Source: Craterostigma plantagineum
Lineage: Eukaryota; Streptophyta; Magnoliopsida; Lamiales; Linderniaceae
Direction: 5' to 3'
Length of the DNA stretch: 64,000 bases
Assembly: GCA_027422505.1 (NCBI GenBank)
Contig: JAPQWV010000485.1
Span: 124,001-188,000, forward strand
Shown here in pieces: positions 1-10,295 of this stretch (position 1 is its first letter; each line of letters starts with the position of its first letter). A model generated the notes under the pieces. That model was not told the origin of the DNA, searched no databases, and saw only the letters and a list, made by a program, of their open reading frames with translations. The position numbers and the translations under genes are program-made.

Positions 1-1
1 G

Positions 2-2026
2 AAAACGCCGATGGAGATGTGGACCGGAAAGCCAGTAGATTATTCCAAACTCCATGTATTTGGAAGTCATGTGTACGTGATGTACAACGCCCAAGAAACT
101 ACGAAGCTGGATCCGAAGTCCAGAAAGTGTTTGTTCTTGGGGTATGCTGATGGTGTGAAGGGGTATCGCCTGTGGGATCCCACTGCCCACAAGGTTGTCA
201 TCAGCAGGGAGGTTATCTTCTTAGAAGATAAACCAATCAGAGAAAATGATAGCACTACAAAGGAAAGCTCAGAAACTACGACGATTCAGGTGAAAAGGAA
301 GTCTATCGAACAAGATTCTTCTGAAGCAGCACCGGAGCACGAGGAAGGTCCAAGCGAATCTTCGGAGCCAGAACCTAGAAGGGGCACACGCAAAAGAGCC
401 GCACCATCTTGGCATGAAGATTACGATATGGACAGTAACGTTGCATATTGTCTTCTAACTGATGACGGAGAGCCATCAACTCTTCAAGAAGCACTGAACA
501 GTTCAGATGCAGATCAGTGGTTGGCGGCAATGCAAGAAGAAATGGAAGCTCTACGAAAAATAAGACTTGGGAGCTGGTGCCACTACCAAAGGACAGAAAG
601 GCAATCGGCAATAAATGGGTCTTTAAGATCAAGCGGAACAGCGACGATCAAGTTGAGCGGTTTCGTGCACGACTGGTGGTTAAAGGCTACGCTCAGAAGG
701 AAGGCATTGACTTCAATGAGATATTCTCACCGGTGGTTCGACTGACGACTGTTCGGGTACTCCTGGCGATGTGTGCTACATTCGACCTACATCTAGAGCA
801 ACTAGATGTGAAGACGGCTTTTCTTCATGGAGATCTTGAAGAAGAGATTTATATGCTCCAACCGGAAGGTTTTGAAGACAAAGAAAAATGGAACTTGGTT
901 TGTAGGTTGAACAAATCTCTATACGGTCTCAAACAGGCGCCGAGGTGTTGGTATAAGAGATTTGATTCCTTCATCATGAGCCTTGGATACAACAGATTAA
1001 ATGGAGACCATTGTGCATATTTCAAGAGGTTTGGTGAAAATGATTTTATCATATTACTGTTGTATGTTGACGACATGTTGGTAGCAGGTCCCAACAAAGA
1101 TCGTGTTGAAGAACTCAAGGCACAGTTGGCTAGGGAATTTGAAATGAAGGACTTGGGACCAGCAAACAAGATTCTAGGGATGCAAATTTACCGAGACAGA
1201 AATAACAAGAAGATTTGGCTTTCGCAGAAGAATTATCTGAGGAAGGTCTTGCGACGCTTCAATATGCAAGATTGTAAGCCAATTTCTACCCCACTTCTTG
1301 TTAATTTCAAATCATCCTCAAGTATGAGTCCTAGCAGTGAAGAAGGGAGGATGGAGATGTCTCGAGTACCGTATGCATCAGCGGTGGGAAGTCTTATATT
1401 CGCAATGATTTGTACACGACCAGACATTGCACATGCAGTGGGAGTAGTAAGTCGGTACATGGCGAATCCGGGCAAAGAGCATTGGAGCGCGGTGAAGAGG
1501 ATCCTACGATATATCAGAGGGACCTCAGATGTTGCATTATGTTACGGAGGAGCAGACTTTACTGTCAGAGGGTATGTTGACTCTGATTATGCAGGTGATC
1601 TTGACAAGAGCAAATCTACCACGGGATATGTGTTCACTCTTACTGGCGGAGCCGTAAGCTGGGTATCGAAGCTTCAGTCCGTTGTCGCAACGTCAAAAAC
1701 TGAAGCTGAATATGTTGCAGCTACGCAGGCAAGTAAAGGCGGTTTGGTTGAAAATGATCATGGAGGAGCTCGGGCACGGACAGGAGAATATTCCTCTGTT
1801 CTGTGACAGTCAGAGTGCCTTGCATCTCGCAAGGAATCCAGCTTTTCATTCCAGGTCAAAGCACATACGAGTCCAGTATCACTTCGTTCGTGAGAAAGTG
1901 GAAGAGGGCACGGTTGATATGCTGAAGATTCATACGAAAGATAACTTAGCAGATTTCTTGACGAAGGCGGTCAACACTGATAAGTTCATTTGGTGTCGTT
2001 CCTCGAGTGGCCTAGCGAAGACGTAA
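2..2026 (+). pseudogene. Ty1/copia polyprotein, 3' part (integrase C-terminus, reverse transcriptase, RNase H), frameshifted
   Basis: The reading frame is already open at the left edge, so the 5' part lies outside the window. It starts in the C-terminal part of integrase (motif LHVFGSHVYVMYN). A lesion near 555 moves the frame; the reverse transcriptase then continues from NKTWELVPLP through DVKTAFLHGDL to the catalytic box LLYVDDMLVAGP near 1050-1085. RNase H follows with GYVDSDYAGD, KSTTGY and KTEAEY near 1570-1710. A second frameshift near 1737 moves the tail into another frame (LFCDSQSALHLARNPAFHSR), ending at 2026. The catalytic YVDD is intact, but two frameshifts make the copy non-functional unless they are assembly errors. 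Assignment to Ty1/copia is firm from domain order and motifs; I do not assign a lineage. Confidence 0.93.
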
Positions 2027-2088
2027 GCAACATGAATGGCAAGGGAGAAAGAATGGTGTGAAGATCCGATTGATCCTCAATCAAATCT

Positions 2089-2101
2089 TCAAGTGGGAGA
2101 T
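2089..2101 (+). other. Polypurine tract of the left-edge copia element
   Basis: The purine-rich stretch AAGTGGGAGA lies directly before the TG that opens the LTR and about 60 bases after the pol stop. This is where plus-strand DNA synthesis is primed in LTR retrotransposons, and it fixes the element's orientation as plus. Confidence 0.75.
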
Positions 2102-2576
2102 TGTCGACATAATAAGGCCAGATGGCCTTTTGGAATGGTCAAAGAAGCAACAATGTCAAAGTACTGCTGAAGACTTTGTAATGTGTTCAAATTAACAAAT
2201 GAGGTAAGCACTTACCTCATTTGCTCAAGCTAGAATGCCTATAAATAGGCCATGAGAGCAAACGATGAGTGCATCCCACATATAAAATAAAAGAGAGATC
2301 ATAGAGGAGAGAAAATAGAGAGAAATAAAAAATAGAGAGTTTGTCGGGTATTTTCTCCGACTATAAAGAGAGAGTTTGAGGGTTTTCTCCTTTATAGATT
2401 GAGAGGTTGTAACTCCTATATTTTTCCTCTATAGTGGATTCTTCTTCCTTACCCGTGGTTTTTACCCCGATTTGTTTGGGGGTTTTCCACGTTAAATCTC
2501 AGTGTCCACATTTTATCTTTAATTGTTCAAATATAAGCCGCAGTATTACTCGACCGGGTCCGCTGCTACGCCAACA
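2102..2576 (+). mobile_element. 3' LTR of the left-edge copia element
   Basis: It begins TGTCGACATAATAAGG after the polypurine tract and most likely ends GCTACGCCAACA, giving a TG...CA repeat of about 475 bp. A TATA box (TATAAATA, 2240-2247) lies about 140 bases inside, as expected for the LTR promoter. The partner 5' LTR is outside the window, so the right border rests on the CA end alone and could be off by a few bases. Confidence 0.75.
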
Positions 2577-2783
2577 TTAGGAGCCAAAATCGACAGACAA
2601 AAATGACATGGTTGCGTTTTTCTGTCATTTTTTGGGTAGGGTTTGGTTTCTTCGATGGTTGTCTTATTATTTCTTATTAAACCTTGGTTAAAGTGTAATA
2701 AACAATACCTATAAGGGGCAAATTTGTCATAAAGGTACCTTCTACTAAAAACGATTTCAGATGGGTACCTATATATACCATCT
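2577..2783. other. Short unassigned spacer
   Basis: About 200 bases lie between the copia LTR and the first terminal-inverted-repeat element. I see no coding signal or repeat; the short minus-strand open frame here has no recognisable motif. Confidence 0.5.
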
Positions 2784-3074
2784 GGATTGCTATTCACCGC
2801 CCCCTTTTTCCTAGTCATCCCCCCTAAAGGGCTGAAAAAAGACAAAATTGCCCTTTTGAATTAAATTTTTTATTAAAAGTCATTTTCCAGACAACAATTT
2901 TCATATAGCAATTAAACATTCAAATCAGACTCAAACAAAACAAAAAAAAAAAAACATTCAAATCGCAATCAATCATTCAAATCAGACTCAAACAAAACAA
3001 AACAAATTAACGTAAAATTCGTTCATACGAATGTGAATTATCGAACTTGATTCGATCACGCGCGAAAAAAGTCC

Positions 3075-3355
3075 CGACCGAAAAACAATCTCGTCTTTTC
3101 GGGTCGGACCGAAAAATAATTTCGGCCACATCAAGGTAGGACCGAAACAGTATTTCGGTCGTACCTTGAAGAGGCCGAAAAAACATTTCGGCCGTGATGG
3201 TCCAGACCGAAATTGTGTTTCGGTCGTGACTGTTCGGACCGAAATTATGTTTCGGTCGGAACTGTTATGACCGAAAATACATTTCGGCCGGATCCGCCCG
3301 GGCCGAAAAAATTTTTCGGCCGGCTCCTATAGTGGCCGAAATTTCTCTTCGGCTA
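3075..3355. repeat. Array of TTTCGGTC hairpin units in copy 1
   Basis: About seven imperfect units of roughly 36-40 bases each contain GACCGAAA, a short AT-rich loop, and TTTCGGTC or TTTCGGCC, so every unit can fold back on itself. Units differ at several bases, unlike the more uniform array in the neighbouring element, which suggests an older copy. Confidence 0.8.
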
Positions 3356-3371
3356 TGTATATATATATTTT

Positions 3372-3655
3372 TAATTCGATTATTTAATTAGATTATTTAA
3401 TTAGATTATTTAATTGGATTATTTTGTATTATTTAATTCGATTATTTAATTAGATTATTTAATTAGATTATTTAATTGGATTATTTAATTAGATTATTTA
3501 ATTGGATTATTTTGTATTATTTAATTCGATTATTTAATTGGATTATTTAATTAGATTATTTAATTGGATTATTTAATTAGATTATTTAATTGGATTATTT
3601 AATTAGATTATTTAATTGGATTATTTAATTAGATTATTTAATTGTTATTATTTTG
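3372..3655. repeat. AT minisatellite, about 13-bp unit, in copy 1
   Basis: A tandem array with the core ATTATTTAATTAG, alternating with ATTATTTAATTGG. It sits directly beside the hairpin array, as the AT minisatellite does in the larger element, so the pairing is a family trait. Confidence 0.85.
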
Positions 3656-3831
3656 TATTATTAATTTTTTTATAACTATTTTGTAATATTACGGGTCCTA
3701 AAAGACTCAACCCGGCCGGGTCCGGGTCAGGTCTCGGGTCCAGCCAACCCCCGCCCGATCCCCGACCCGAAACCCGTCCCGGCTATTTTTTCGTTATATA
3801 TTTATATATATGTCATAATTGTTAATAAAAA

Positions 3832-3893
3832 GCTATGTAGTCCAATGGATAAGTACTTTCTTTATCAAGTACAGGTCATGGGTTCACTCCCTA
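3832..3893 (+). other. tRNA-Arg-like relic or SINE head
   Basis: The stretch has a box-A-like TAGTCCAATGGATAAG and a box-B-like GGGTTCACTCCC at tRNA spacing, and its D-arm resembles plant tRNA-Arg. The acceptor strands do not pair and the anticodon arm is poor, so it is not a working tRNA gene. It may be a decayed tRNA or the head of a tRNA-derived SINE carried inside the element. Confidence 0.45.
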
Positions 3894-4440
3894 AATACTA
3901 CTATATATGTTGAGTTTTTATAAATTACAATAAAAAATAAAAAAAAATGAAAAAGTGAAAATTAATCGGGTCTGGTGGGCCGAACTGAAATTTCGGGCAA
4001 AGAAAAAACTAACTAAATATATAATTCTGGTACAAAATAGCGAAAACTACATACAAAAATAAATTCGAACGATCGATAGATAAAGAAATTCGAACGAAAT
4101 TTTAGACCGGGCTGTGCACGGGCCGAACCGAAATTTCATAAGGGCAAAAAACGTCTTTTTTCAGCCCTTTAGGGGGCGGTGACTAGTAAAAGGGGGCGAT
4201 AAATAGTAACTCCCTGTAACATTTTACTGACAAGGTACTGAGACGTTTTTATTCTGGATTGCTATTCACCGCCCCCTTTTTCCTAGTCACCGCCCCCTAA
4301 AGGGCTGGAAAAAGACGATTTTGCCCTTATGATATTTAAATTAATTTAAAAAGAGAAAAGGGCCTATTTTTCGCATCTGGTAAGCCAAATTAACGTAAAA
4401 CATTGTTCGAATTTCAATTCGACCGAAAAAAAAAAAAAAA

Positions 4441-4660
4441 ACTGACCGAAAATATATTTCGGTCAGTACAGCACCGACCGAAATCATGTTTCGGTCGGTA
4501 CAGTACTGACCGAATCGTGTTTCGGTCGGTACAGTACTGACCGAATCGTGTTTCGGTCTGTACTGTACTGACCGAAACCAATTTTCGGTCGTTGTAGTAC
4601 CGACCGAAATCAATTTTCGGTCAGTACTGTAACCGACCGAAATTTGATTTCGGTCGAATT
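4441..4660. repeat. Left-arm TTTCGGTC hairpin array of copy 2
   Basis: About six tandem units of 38-39 bases, each GACCGAAA, a 5-7 base loop, TTTCGGTC, then a GTACAGTACT-type linker. Units are self-complementary, and the whole array is also the inverse of the right-arm array at 7710-7958. Confidence 0.88.
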
Positions 4661-4675
4661 TTTTTTTTTTTATAT

Positions 4676-5352
4676 TATTTATTTTGATTATTTATTTATA
4701 TTATTTATTTGGATTATTTATTTGTATATTTTATTTGGATTATTTATTTGTATTATTTATTTGGATTATTTATTTGTATATTTTATTTGGATTATTTATT
4801 TTTACTATTTGTTTGGATTATTTATTTGTATTATTTATTTGGGTTATTTATTTATATTATTTATTTGGATTATTTATTTTGATTATTTATTTATATTATT
4901 TATTTGGATTATTTATTTGTATATTTTATTTGGATTATTTATTTGTATTATTTATTTGGATTATTTATTTGTATATTTTATTTGGATTATTTATTTTTAT
5001 TATTTGTTTTGATTATTTATTTGTATTATTTATTTGGGTTATTTATTTATATTATTTATTTGGATTATTTATTTGGATTATTTATTTATATTATTTATTT
5101 GGATTATTTTATTGTATATTTTATTTGGATTATTTATTTGTATTATTTATTTGGATTATTTATTTGTATATTTTATTTGGGTTATTTATTTTTATTATTT
5201 GTTTGGATTATTTATTTGTATTATTTATTTGGGTTATTTATTTATATTATTTATTTGGATTATTTATTTGGATTATTTATTTGTATATTTTATTTGTATT
5301 ATTTATTTGATTTATTTTTATTATTTATTTGAATTATTTATTTGTATATTTA
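4676..5352. repeat. Left-arm AT minisatellite of copy 2
   Basis: Tandem TTATTTATTTGGATTA and TTATTTATTTGTATTA variants form higher-order blocks over about 670 bases. All three forward frames stay open and translate to repetitive aromatic and isoleucine strings. This is a consequence of the repeat and not a protein. Confidence 0.9.
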
Positions 5353-5446
5353 TATTCGAAACAGAATAAATATGCAAACAAATATTGAAAACATATATAA
5401 AATCCGTCCGATACAATAAAAGATAAAAAATACAATAGCAACAGCG

Positions 5447-7303
5447 TCAAGGGGCCTGGCGCCACCGGTCGTTGATGTCATTCAGCCTCTGTCGGAACTC
5501 GTCCGTACGCGTCGTTTCACCACGATGCAGACTGGCTAGCATGTCCGAACTCAAGCTGTACATCGTGTTGTACCACTGCACATAGCAATAATACGTACGA
5601 TTACACATATAAATATAAAAAAAAATCGACATAAGATTTAATTACGTACGTAGTCGGCGTGGCTGCGCGGGGGTATGCATGCCGATGAGGATCCCTGCTC
5701 CGTCGAAAGCAGGCGACGATGAGAATGCATCTCATACCAGTCCATGTACCCTCCAACGGTTTCACCAAGGTACTGCGCGGTGGCACGATTGAGGTACGAG
5801 AGGTTGAGGATGGAGGCGTACGGGAACTGACGCCAAGCATGTTCTGCTGCATCGACAGAATGATGCACCTTGTACCTCGTCTGGTCTGCTGGCATGACCG
5901 CCTTCCGTGGCGGATTCATCGGCGGCGGGATGACCTGCACGTACCCCAACTGGCGCAACACTCTCGAGGGCGAGTAGGGCTCAACGATGTCGCGATATAT
6001 AACCCATCCCATGAAAATCGTCCTCAGCTGCTGCGACACTGGATCGGGACCGTACGGCAGCCAAGCAACCTGAAAACATTTAAAAAATTGTATATCATCC
6101 CACGAAAATATAGACTTAAATTGTTAAGATACCTCACTTGCAGACATGACATCTATCTGACGGCGGATAGCAATCAAGCGGTGGACCGTCCGCTCTGGCT
6201 GACATACAGACCACATGCGTGATCGTGCCTCGCCAGGCTCCACATGATGGGGGAGACGGTGTGGGCGGAAGCATGGGAAGTACTCGTAGATCCACGCCTG
6301 CAGTAACGAGAGGCACCCAGCTAATCCCCTCGCATCCGCCCTGCTTGCCATTCCAAGCCGGCGATAAAGGTAAGCGAGAACGGCCGAACCCCACGAGTAA
6401 CCACTGGCAGAGGACAACGACCGGTAGAACTCGTGCATGATGTCCGGCTTCACCCGGCTCCCGCTACCGTCGACGAACAGCGTCGACCCCAGCAAAATCC
6501 ACAACCAAGCGATCGCCTGCAACCCCGCCGGCCGCCTCTCCAACATCTGATGCATCACGTCGTTAATCAGAAGCCCACCGCCTCTCCAACCCTCCCTGAG
6601 CGCGTCCGCGGAGATGCCCATAATCTCCCTCGCCGCCATCTTCTGGTCGCCGGCGTCTGGTGTCCCCGATACCGTCGTCCCGTCGATCGGGATACGCAGG
6701 ATCTGCTCGACGTCGTGGAGCATGATCGTCATCTCCCCCCACGGCATGTGGAAGGTGTTCGTGTCTGGATGCCAGCGCTCCACAAAAGCGCTGAGTAGAG
6801 GCTGGTCCAACCGACCCATCATAGCATCCGTGAGGTGCGCAAGCCCCGTGCCATCGATCTGGCTCTGCGTCTCCGGCGGGAACTTGGAGTACCAATTCTT
6901 CAGCTTCCCAAGCACCAACCCCCGCTGCTCGCACTTCAGCAGGGGTCTCTCCTCCTCACCCGTCCAGATGCGGGGCGCGATGTGCCCCAGATAACTAGGG
7001 ATCACCTCGTCATCATATGGACCACCGGGATGTGGCCCATGCGCCCTCGAATCGTCATATGTGACCCTGGATCGCTTGCTCCCTATTTCATTTTTCACGA
7101 CGCAAAAATAAATTTAATTTCTTTTACGTATTTTAAGACACGACATCGCACGTCAGTTTATAGAGGAGAATGGAATTACCTGAGGAGGCCGGTGGCAGAT
7201 CGTCGCCGGATGACTCAAACGATGCTCCATCATCCGGCACACCATAATCCAACGGGGGGGGTCTACTGCTTCCCCCGGGTAGGGTCTTTCCACCCTTGGT
7301 CTG
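5447..7303 (-). CDS. Plant mobile domain (PMD, MAIN-like) protein gene inside the element
   Basis: Four exons are visible on the minus strand: from about 7303 to 7180 (5' end uncertain), 7082-6133, 6069-5650 and 5575-5447, with GT/AG introns and continuous frame. The protein has an acidic and basic leader (FESSGDDLPPASS, then GSKRSRVTYDD), then the PMD fold: LLSAFVERWHPDTNTFHMP, GEMTIMLHDVEQILRIP, and later GYSWGSAVLAYLYRRLG with WIYEYFPCFRP. The second coding exon continues WLPYGPDPVSQQL and ends near the AT array with RQRLNDINDRWRQAP. PMD proteins include Arabidopsis MAIN and MAIL1, nuclear proteins of unclear biochemistry needed for meristem upkeep and silencing; related copies ride in transposons. 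I could not find a convincing initiator ATG; upstream sequence runs into the right-arm minisatellite with a possible splice acceptor (ATTACAG) near 7303. The coding part looks undamaged, unlike most elements here. Confidence 0.82.
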
Positions 7304-7311
7304 TAATTAAA

Positions 7312-7680
7312 TAATCCAAATAAATAATATAAATAAAATATACAAATAAAATATACAAATAAATAATACAAATAAATAATACACATAAATACCCCAAATA
7401 AATAATACAAATAAAATAAACCAAATAAATAATATAAATAAAATATACAAATAAATGTACAAATAAATAATACAAATAAATAATACACATAAATAACCCA
7501 AATAAATAATACAACTAAATAATATAAATAAATAATATAAATAAAATAAACCAAATAAATAATATAAATAAAATATACAAATAAAATATACAAATAAATA
7601 ATACAAATAAATAATACACATAAATAACCCAAATAAATAATACAAATAAATAATATAAATAAATAATATAAATAAATATA
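7312..7680. repeat. Right-arm AT minisatellite of copy 2
   Basis: Tandem AATAAATAATACAAATAAAT-type units, the reverse complement of the left-arm array but shorter (about 370 against 670 bases). The length difference shows that the two arms have expanded or contracted independently. Long open minus frames through it are repeat artefacts. Confidence 0.9.
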
Positions 7681-7709
7681 CTGTAAATAAAAGATTTTAA
7701 AAAAAAAAA

Positions 7710-7958
7710 TCGACCGAAATAAGATTTCGGTCGGTACTGTAACCGACCGAAATTTGGTTTCGGTCGGTACAACACTGACCGAAACCTGATTTCGGTCACT
7801 ACTGTGTCCACCGAAGCATGATTTCGGTCGGCAGTGTAACCGACCGAAGCATGATTTCGGTCGGCACTGTAACCGACCGAAATCAATTTTCGGTCGGTTA
7901 CAGTACTGACCGAACGGTCAGTACTGTAACCGACCGAAAATTGATTTCGATCGGTTTT
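7710..7958. repeat. Right-arm TTTCGGTC hairpin array of copy 2
   Basis: About seven units with GACCGAAA and TTTCGGTC arms, inverse in orientation to the left-arm array. One unit near 7795-7835 has changed bases (CCACCGAAGC). The array stops at a poly-T run next to the sub-terminal sequence shared with the left arm (CGTTAATTTGGCTTACCAG). Confidence 0.87.
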
Positions 7959-8267
7959 TTTTTTTTTTTTTTTTCGCCGAACGAAAATACGTTAATTTGG
8001 CTTACCAGTCGTGAAAAAAAACCCTTTCCCTTTCCTAGTCCCTGTCGGCGATCCATTGCGATTTCAGTTTTTTTTTTTTTTTTGATCTGATTTGGATATG
8101 CGATTTGAAAAGTGTTGTCTGGACAGAGCTTTATATAGATATTTTTTCTTGTTTATTATAATTTTCTCTTTTTAAATTAATTTAAATATCATAAGGGCAA
8201 AATCGTCTTTTTCTAGCCCTTTAGGGGGCGGTAACAAGTAAAAAGGGGGCGGTAAATAGTAATCCCC

Positions 8268-8614
8268 TTTTTATTTCATAGCAATGGGTATTTAATTGTT
8301 CATTCCCCTAATAATAATTTGAACGCCAAAAAGGAAGATTGAAATTCGATTAACTTGCAATGATAGATCTGTTTCAATCTTTCACGTATTGATAACCTGG
8401 GATTACTGTTTTTGTTTTCTTCATTTTGTAGGGTTTGATTGCCGATTTGATTTTTGATCGTGGTTTTCTCTTTCGACGACTCTTAGTTGGAATTTGAAAT
8501 CTTGACGTTCTGGTGAGTCGAAAAGCGAACAGATCGGTGTATTAATTAGTCGTGATTTTAGGGTTTTTGTATCGGTTTGTTTAGAACTAATTGCAGTCGG
8601 TGTGAGTGGCTGAG
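8268..8614. other. Upstream region of the coiled-coil gene
   Basis: About 350 bases between the PMD element and the ATG at 8615. It is AT-rich and probably holds the 5' UTR and promoter, so the element sits immediately upstream of this gene. I see no clear TATA box that I would defend. Confidence 0.35.
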
Positions 8615-10295
8615 ATGAACGAACAACAAGCAATGATGAATCAAGCGCCGCAACAACAGCAATTGCAGTTGATGAGCATGAGTCAGAACGCGATGACTAT
8701 GAATCCGATGAATCCCCAGCCTCAACCTCAGGTAATTAATGAATATGTATAAACCTCTTTATTCAGCTTCTTATAGTGCTTTATCTCAATTTGGATTATC
8801 AACTTTTGTATCTCTTTGGGCAGATGGTACCGATGAATCGAAACTACGGTATGTGGGCAGCTCCTCTTCCGCAATTTCAGAACCCTAACCTCTCTAACCC
8901 CAATCCTGGTTCCATTAAACCACTGCCACCTTATCATATCTTTGGGACCTAGGAATAATTGGAAGGGTAAACGGATGAACAAAACGAATGATAATAGGAG
9001 AAAAGACTTCACGCAAAACCTGATTACTGGTTCCAGTGGAATTCCCGGAGGTGTTGGAAATATGATTGGAGCTGTTGGAGGTGTTGGAAATATGATTGGA
9101 ACTGGTGGCAGCGTCGGGAATGTGACCTTTGGCAATTATCAGCCGCCTGGTTTGAATGATTTGCAGCGTCAGAATAGGCTGAAGACTAGGAAATTCTTTC
9201 CGAAGAAAAAGTTCAATAACAACAATAAAAATATGGGTAATAATAAGACCGTTGGCGGGGCTAACAGCCGCAATTATAACAACTATTATGGTAATAGGTC
9301 TGCTCCCTATGCTCCTAGGAACACAACTTCATTCTTAATCAGGGCTAAAAAGAGCGGTGGCATTGCATCATTGGTGTCTCCATCTCCTGGTACTCCAGCT
9401 GTTTTGCCGACTCCAATTTTCTCTCCATCTAGGGAGGCTTTGGTGGACACGGCGAAGGAAGAATGGGGTGTGGATGGGTATGGATCGATGAAGGGCTTCA
9501 TTAGGTTGAGATCTTCCCCTGGGCATGAAGATGCCGAGGAAGATGATGGAGGGTTTAGCGAGAGCGATGTCGAGGAGCACCTTGAAGTGGAGAGGAGATT
9601 GGACCAAGACTTGAGTCGGTTTGAGATGGTATTCAACCCCAACAGTGCTGGTGGGATGGAGTATCACAACGTGTTGGAAAACAGGGTCGATGATCAGGAT
9701 ACTCATATTGCACAGTTGGAAGAGGAAAACCTTATTTTGAAGGAAAGATTGTTCTTGATGGAGAGGGAGTTGGGGGATCTGAGGAGAAGGTTGCAGTTCT
9801 TGGAGAGGAGGGGAAATGGTATGGAGGAGGTGCTGGAGGATGATGATTCTGAGAATGATACTGAGAGCCATGAGGGGGAAGTCCATTCCATGGAGGACAA
9901 TAACGAGGAGTCCAACGAAGACAATATGCATCATTGAAAAAGGAGCTCTAAAGTGAAAATGCCCGATGCTTTGAACACTGCTGAGGCCTATGCTGAGGTG
10001 GAGAAGAATGCTACTTTAGGACATAAAGCTAGCGAAGTGATCAAAGATGAAAAGGATGTTGAGTTTACGAATGCTGAAGGGCGAAAAGACTCCTCAAATG
10101 AGGAGTTTAAGGCGGGGGAGAAATCTGAAGCAACCGAAAATTCAGGAGAGAATAACTGTGGAGATTGATTTGTCTGCTTTAACATTAGCTAAGAATGATG
10201 ATATGGAATCGTCTGGTCGTGTGATCATGGGACGAGATCATATAGAAGAGGCTGGAATTGCCAACCCTATTCTGGAAGTGGATGTTGATAACTGA
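8615..10295 (+). pseudogene. Conserved Gln/Asn-rich coiled-coil protein gene, frameshifted
   Basis: Exon 1 (8615-8731) starts MNEQQAMMNQAPQQQQ and ends in frame at a GT donor. Exon 2 opens at 8824 (MVPMNRNYGMW) but meets a stop at 8950-8952. One base out of phase the protein continues without a break: GPRNNWKGKR, Gly and Asn repeats, YAPRNTTSFLIRAKKSGGI, TPAVLPTPIFSPSREAL, EEWGVDGYGSMKGFIRLR, an acidic stretch and a coiled coil (QLEEENLILKERLFLMEREL), ending at 9937. After that stop, coding-like sequence goes on in shifted frames to 10295 (VEIDLSALTLAKNDD). I recognise it as a type of plant protein widely annotated as uncharacterised and assign no function. Good conservation of the rest makes either a young pseudogene or an assembly error possible. 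Confidence 0.68.

Larger units (their letters stand above)
2784..4214. mobile_element. Non-autonomous terminal-inverted-repeat element (Mutator-like), copy 1
   Basis: The left end reads GGATTGCTATTCACCGCC and the right end, reverse complemented, reads GGGAGTTACTATTTATCGCC. The two ends stay complementary for about 70 bases, through CCCCTAAAGGGCTGAAAAAA. The interior has no gene. From left to right it holds an array of GACCGAAA/TTTCGGTC hairpin units (about 3075-3355), an AT minisatellite (about 3372-3655), a GC-rich GGGTCC stretch (3690-3785) and a tRNA-like sequence (3832-3893). Possible 9-bp flanks (TATACCATC and TGTAACATT) match at only 6 of 9 positions, so the target duplication is weak. 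It belongs to the same family as the larger neighbour at 4256-8267; superfamily assignment to MULEs is an inference. Confidence 0.78.
4256..8267 (-). mobile_element. PMD-carrying terminal-inverted-repeat element with long structured arms (Mutator-like), copy 2
   Basis: About 4.0 kb. The left end GGATTGCTATTCACCGCC matches the reverse complement of the right end (GGGATTACTATTTACCGCC), and the terminal repeat extends about 90 bases to TTTAAATTAATTTAAA. Both arms then carry a hairpin array and an AT minisatellite in mirror order, giving inverted arms of about 1 kb. The flanks TTTTTATTCT (4246-4255) and TTTTTATTTC (8268-8277) agree at the first 8 of 10 bases, consistent with a 9-10 bp MULE duplication. 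The only gene inside is a minus-strand PMD gene; there is no transposase, so movement would need help. Only 41 bases separate it from copy 1. Confidence 0.82.

Noticed and set aside
3832..3893. A functional tRNA-Arg gene
   Set aside because: Acceptor arms do not pair and the anticodon arm is poor; kept only as a relic.
4441..4660. Regularly spaced palindromic repeats resembling a CRISPR array
   Set aside because: Linkers are short and near identical, the genome is a plant nucleus, and the array has a mirror copy in the other arm of a transposon.
4644..5369. Long overlapping plus-strand open frames coding Ile/Tyr/Leu/Phe-rich, membrane-like repeats
   Set aside because: They are translations of the AT minisatellite; all three frames are open for the same reason and there is no independent coding signal.
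5719..7314. Plus-strand open frames opposite the PMD gene
   Set aside because: They are antisense shadows of GC-rich PMD exons and show no motifs.
7153..7886. Several minus-strand open frames with the same aromatic repeats
   Set aside because: Same artefact in the right-arm minisatellite and hairpin array; the only real coding there is the PMD exon near 7180-7303.
9307..9934. Minus-strand open frames opposite the coiled-coil gene
   Set aside because: Antisense to a clearly conserved plus-strand protein; composition is the mirror of its acidic repeats.
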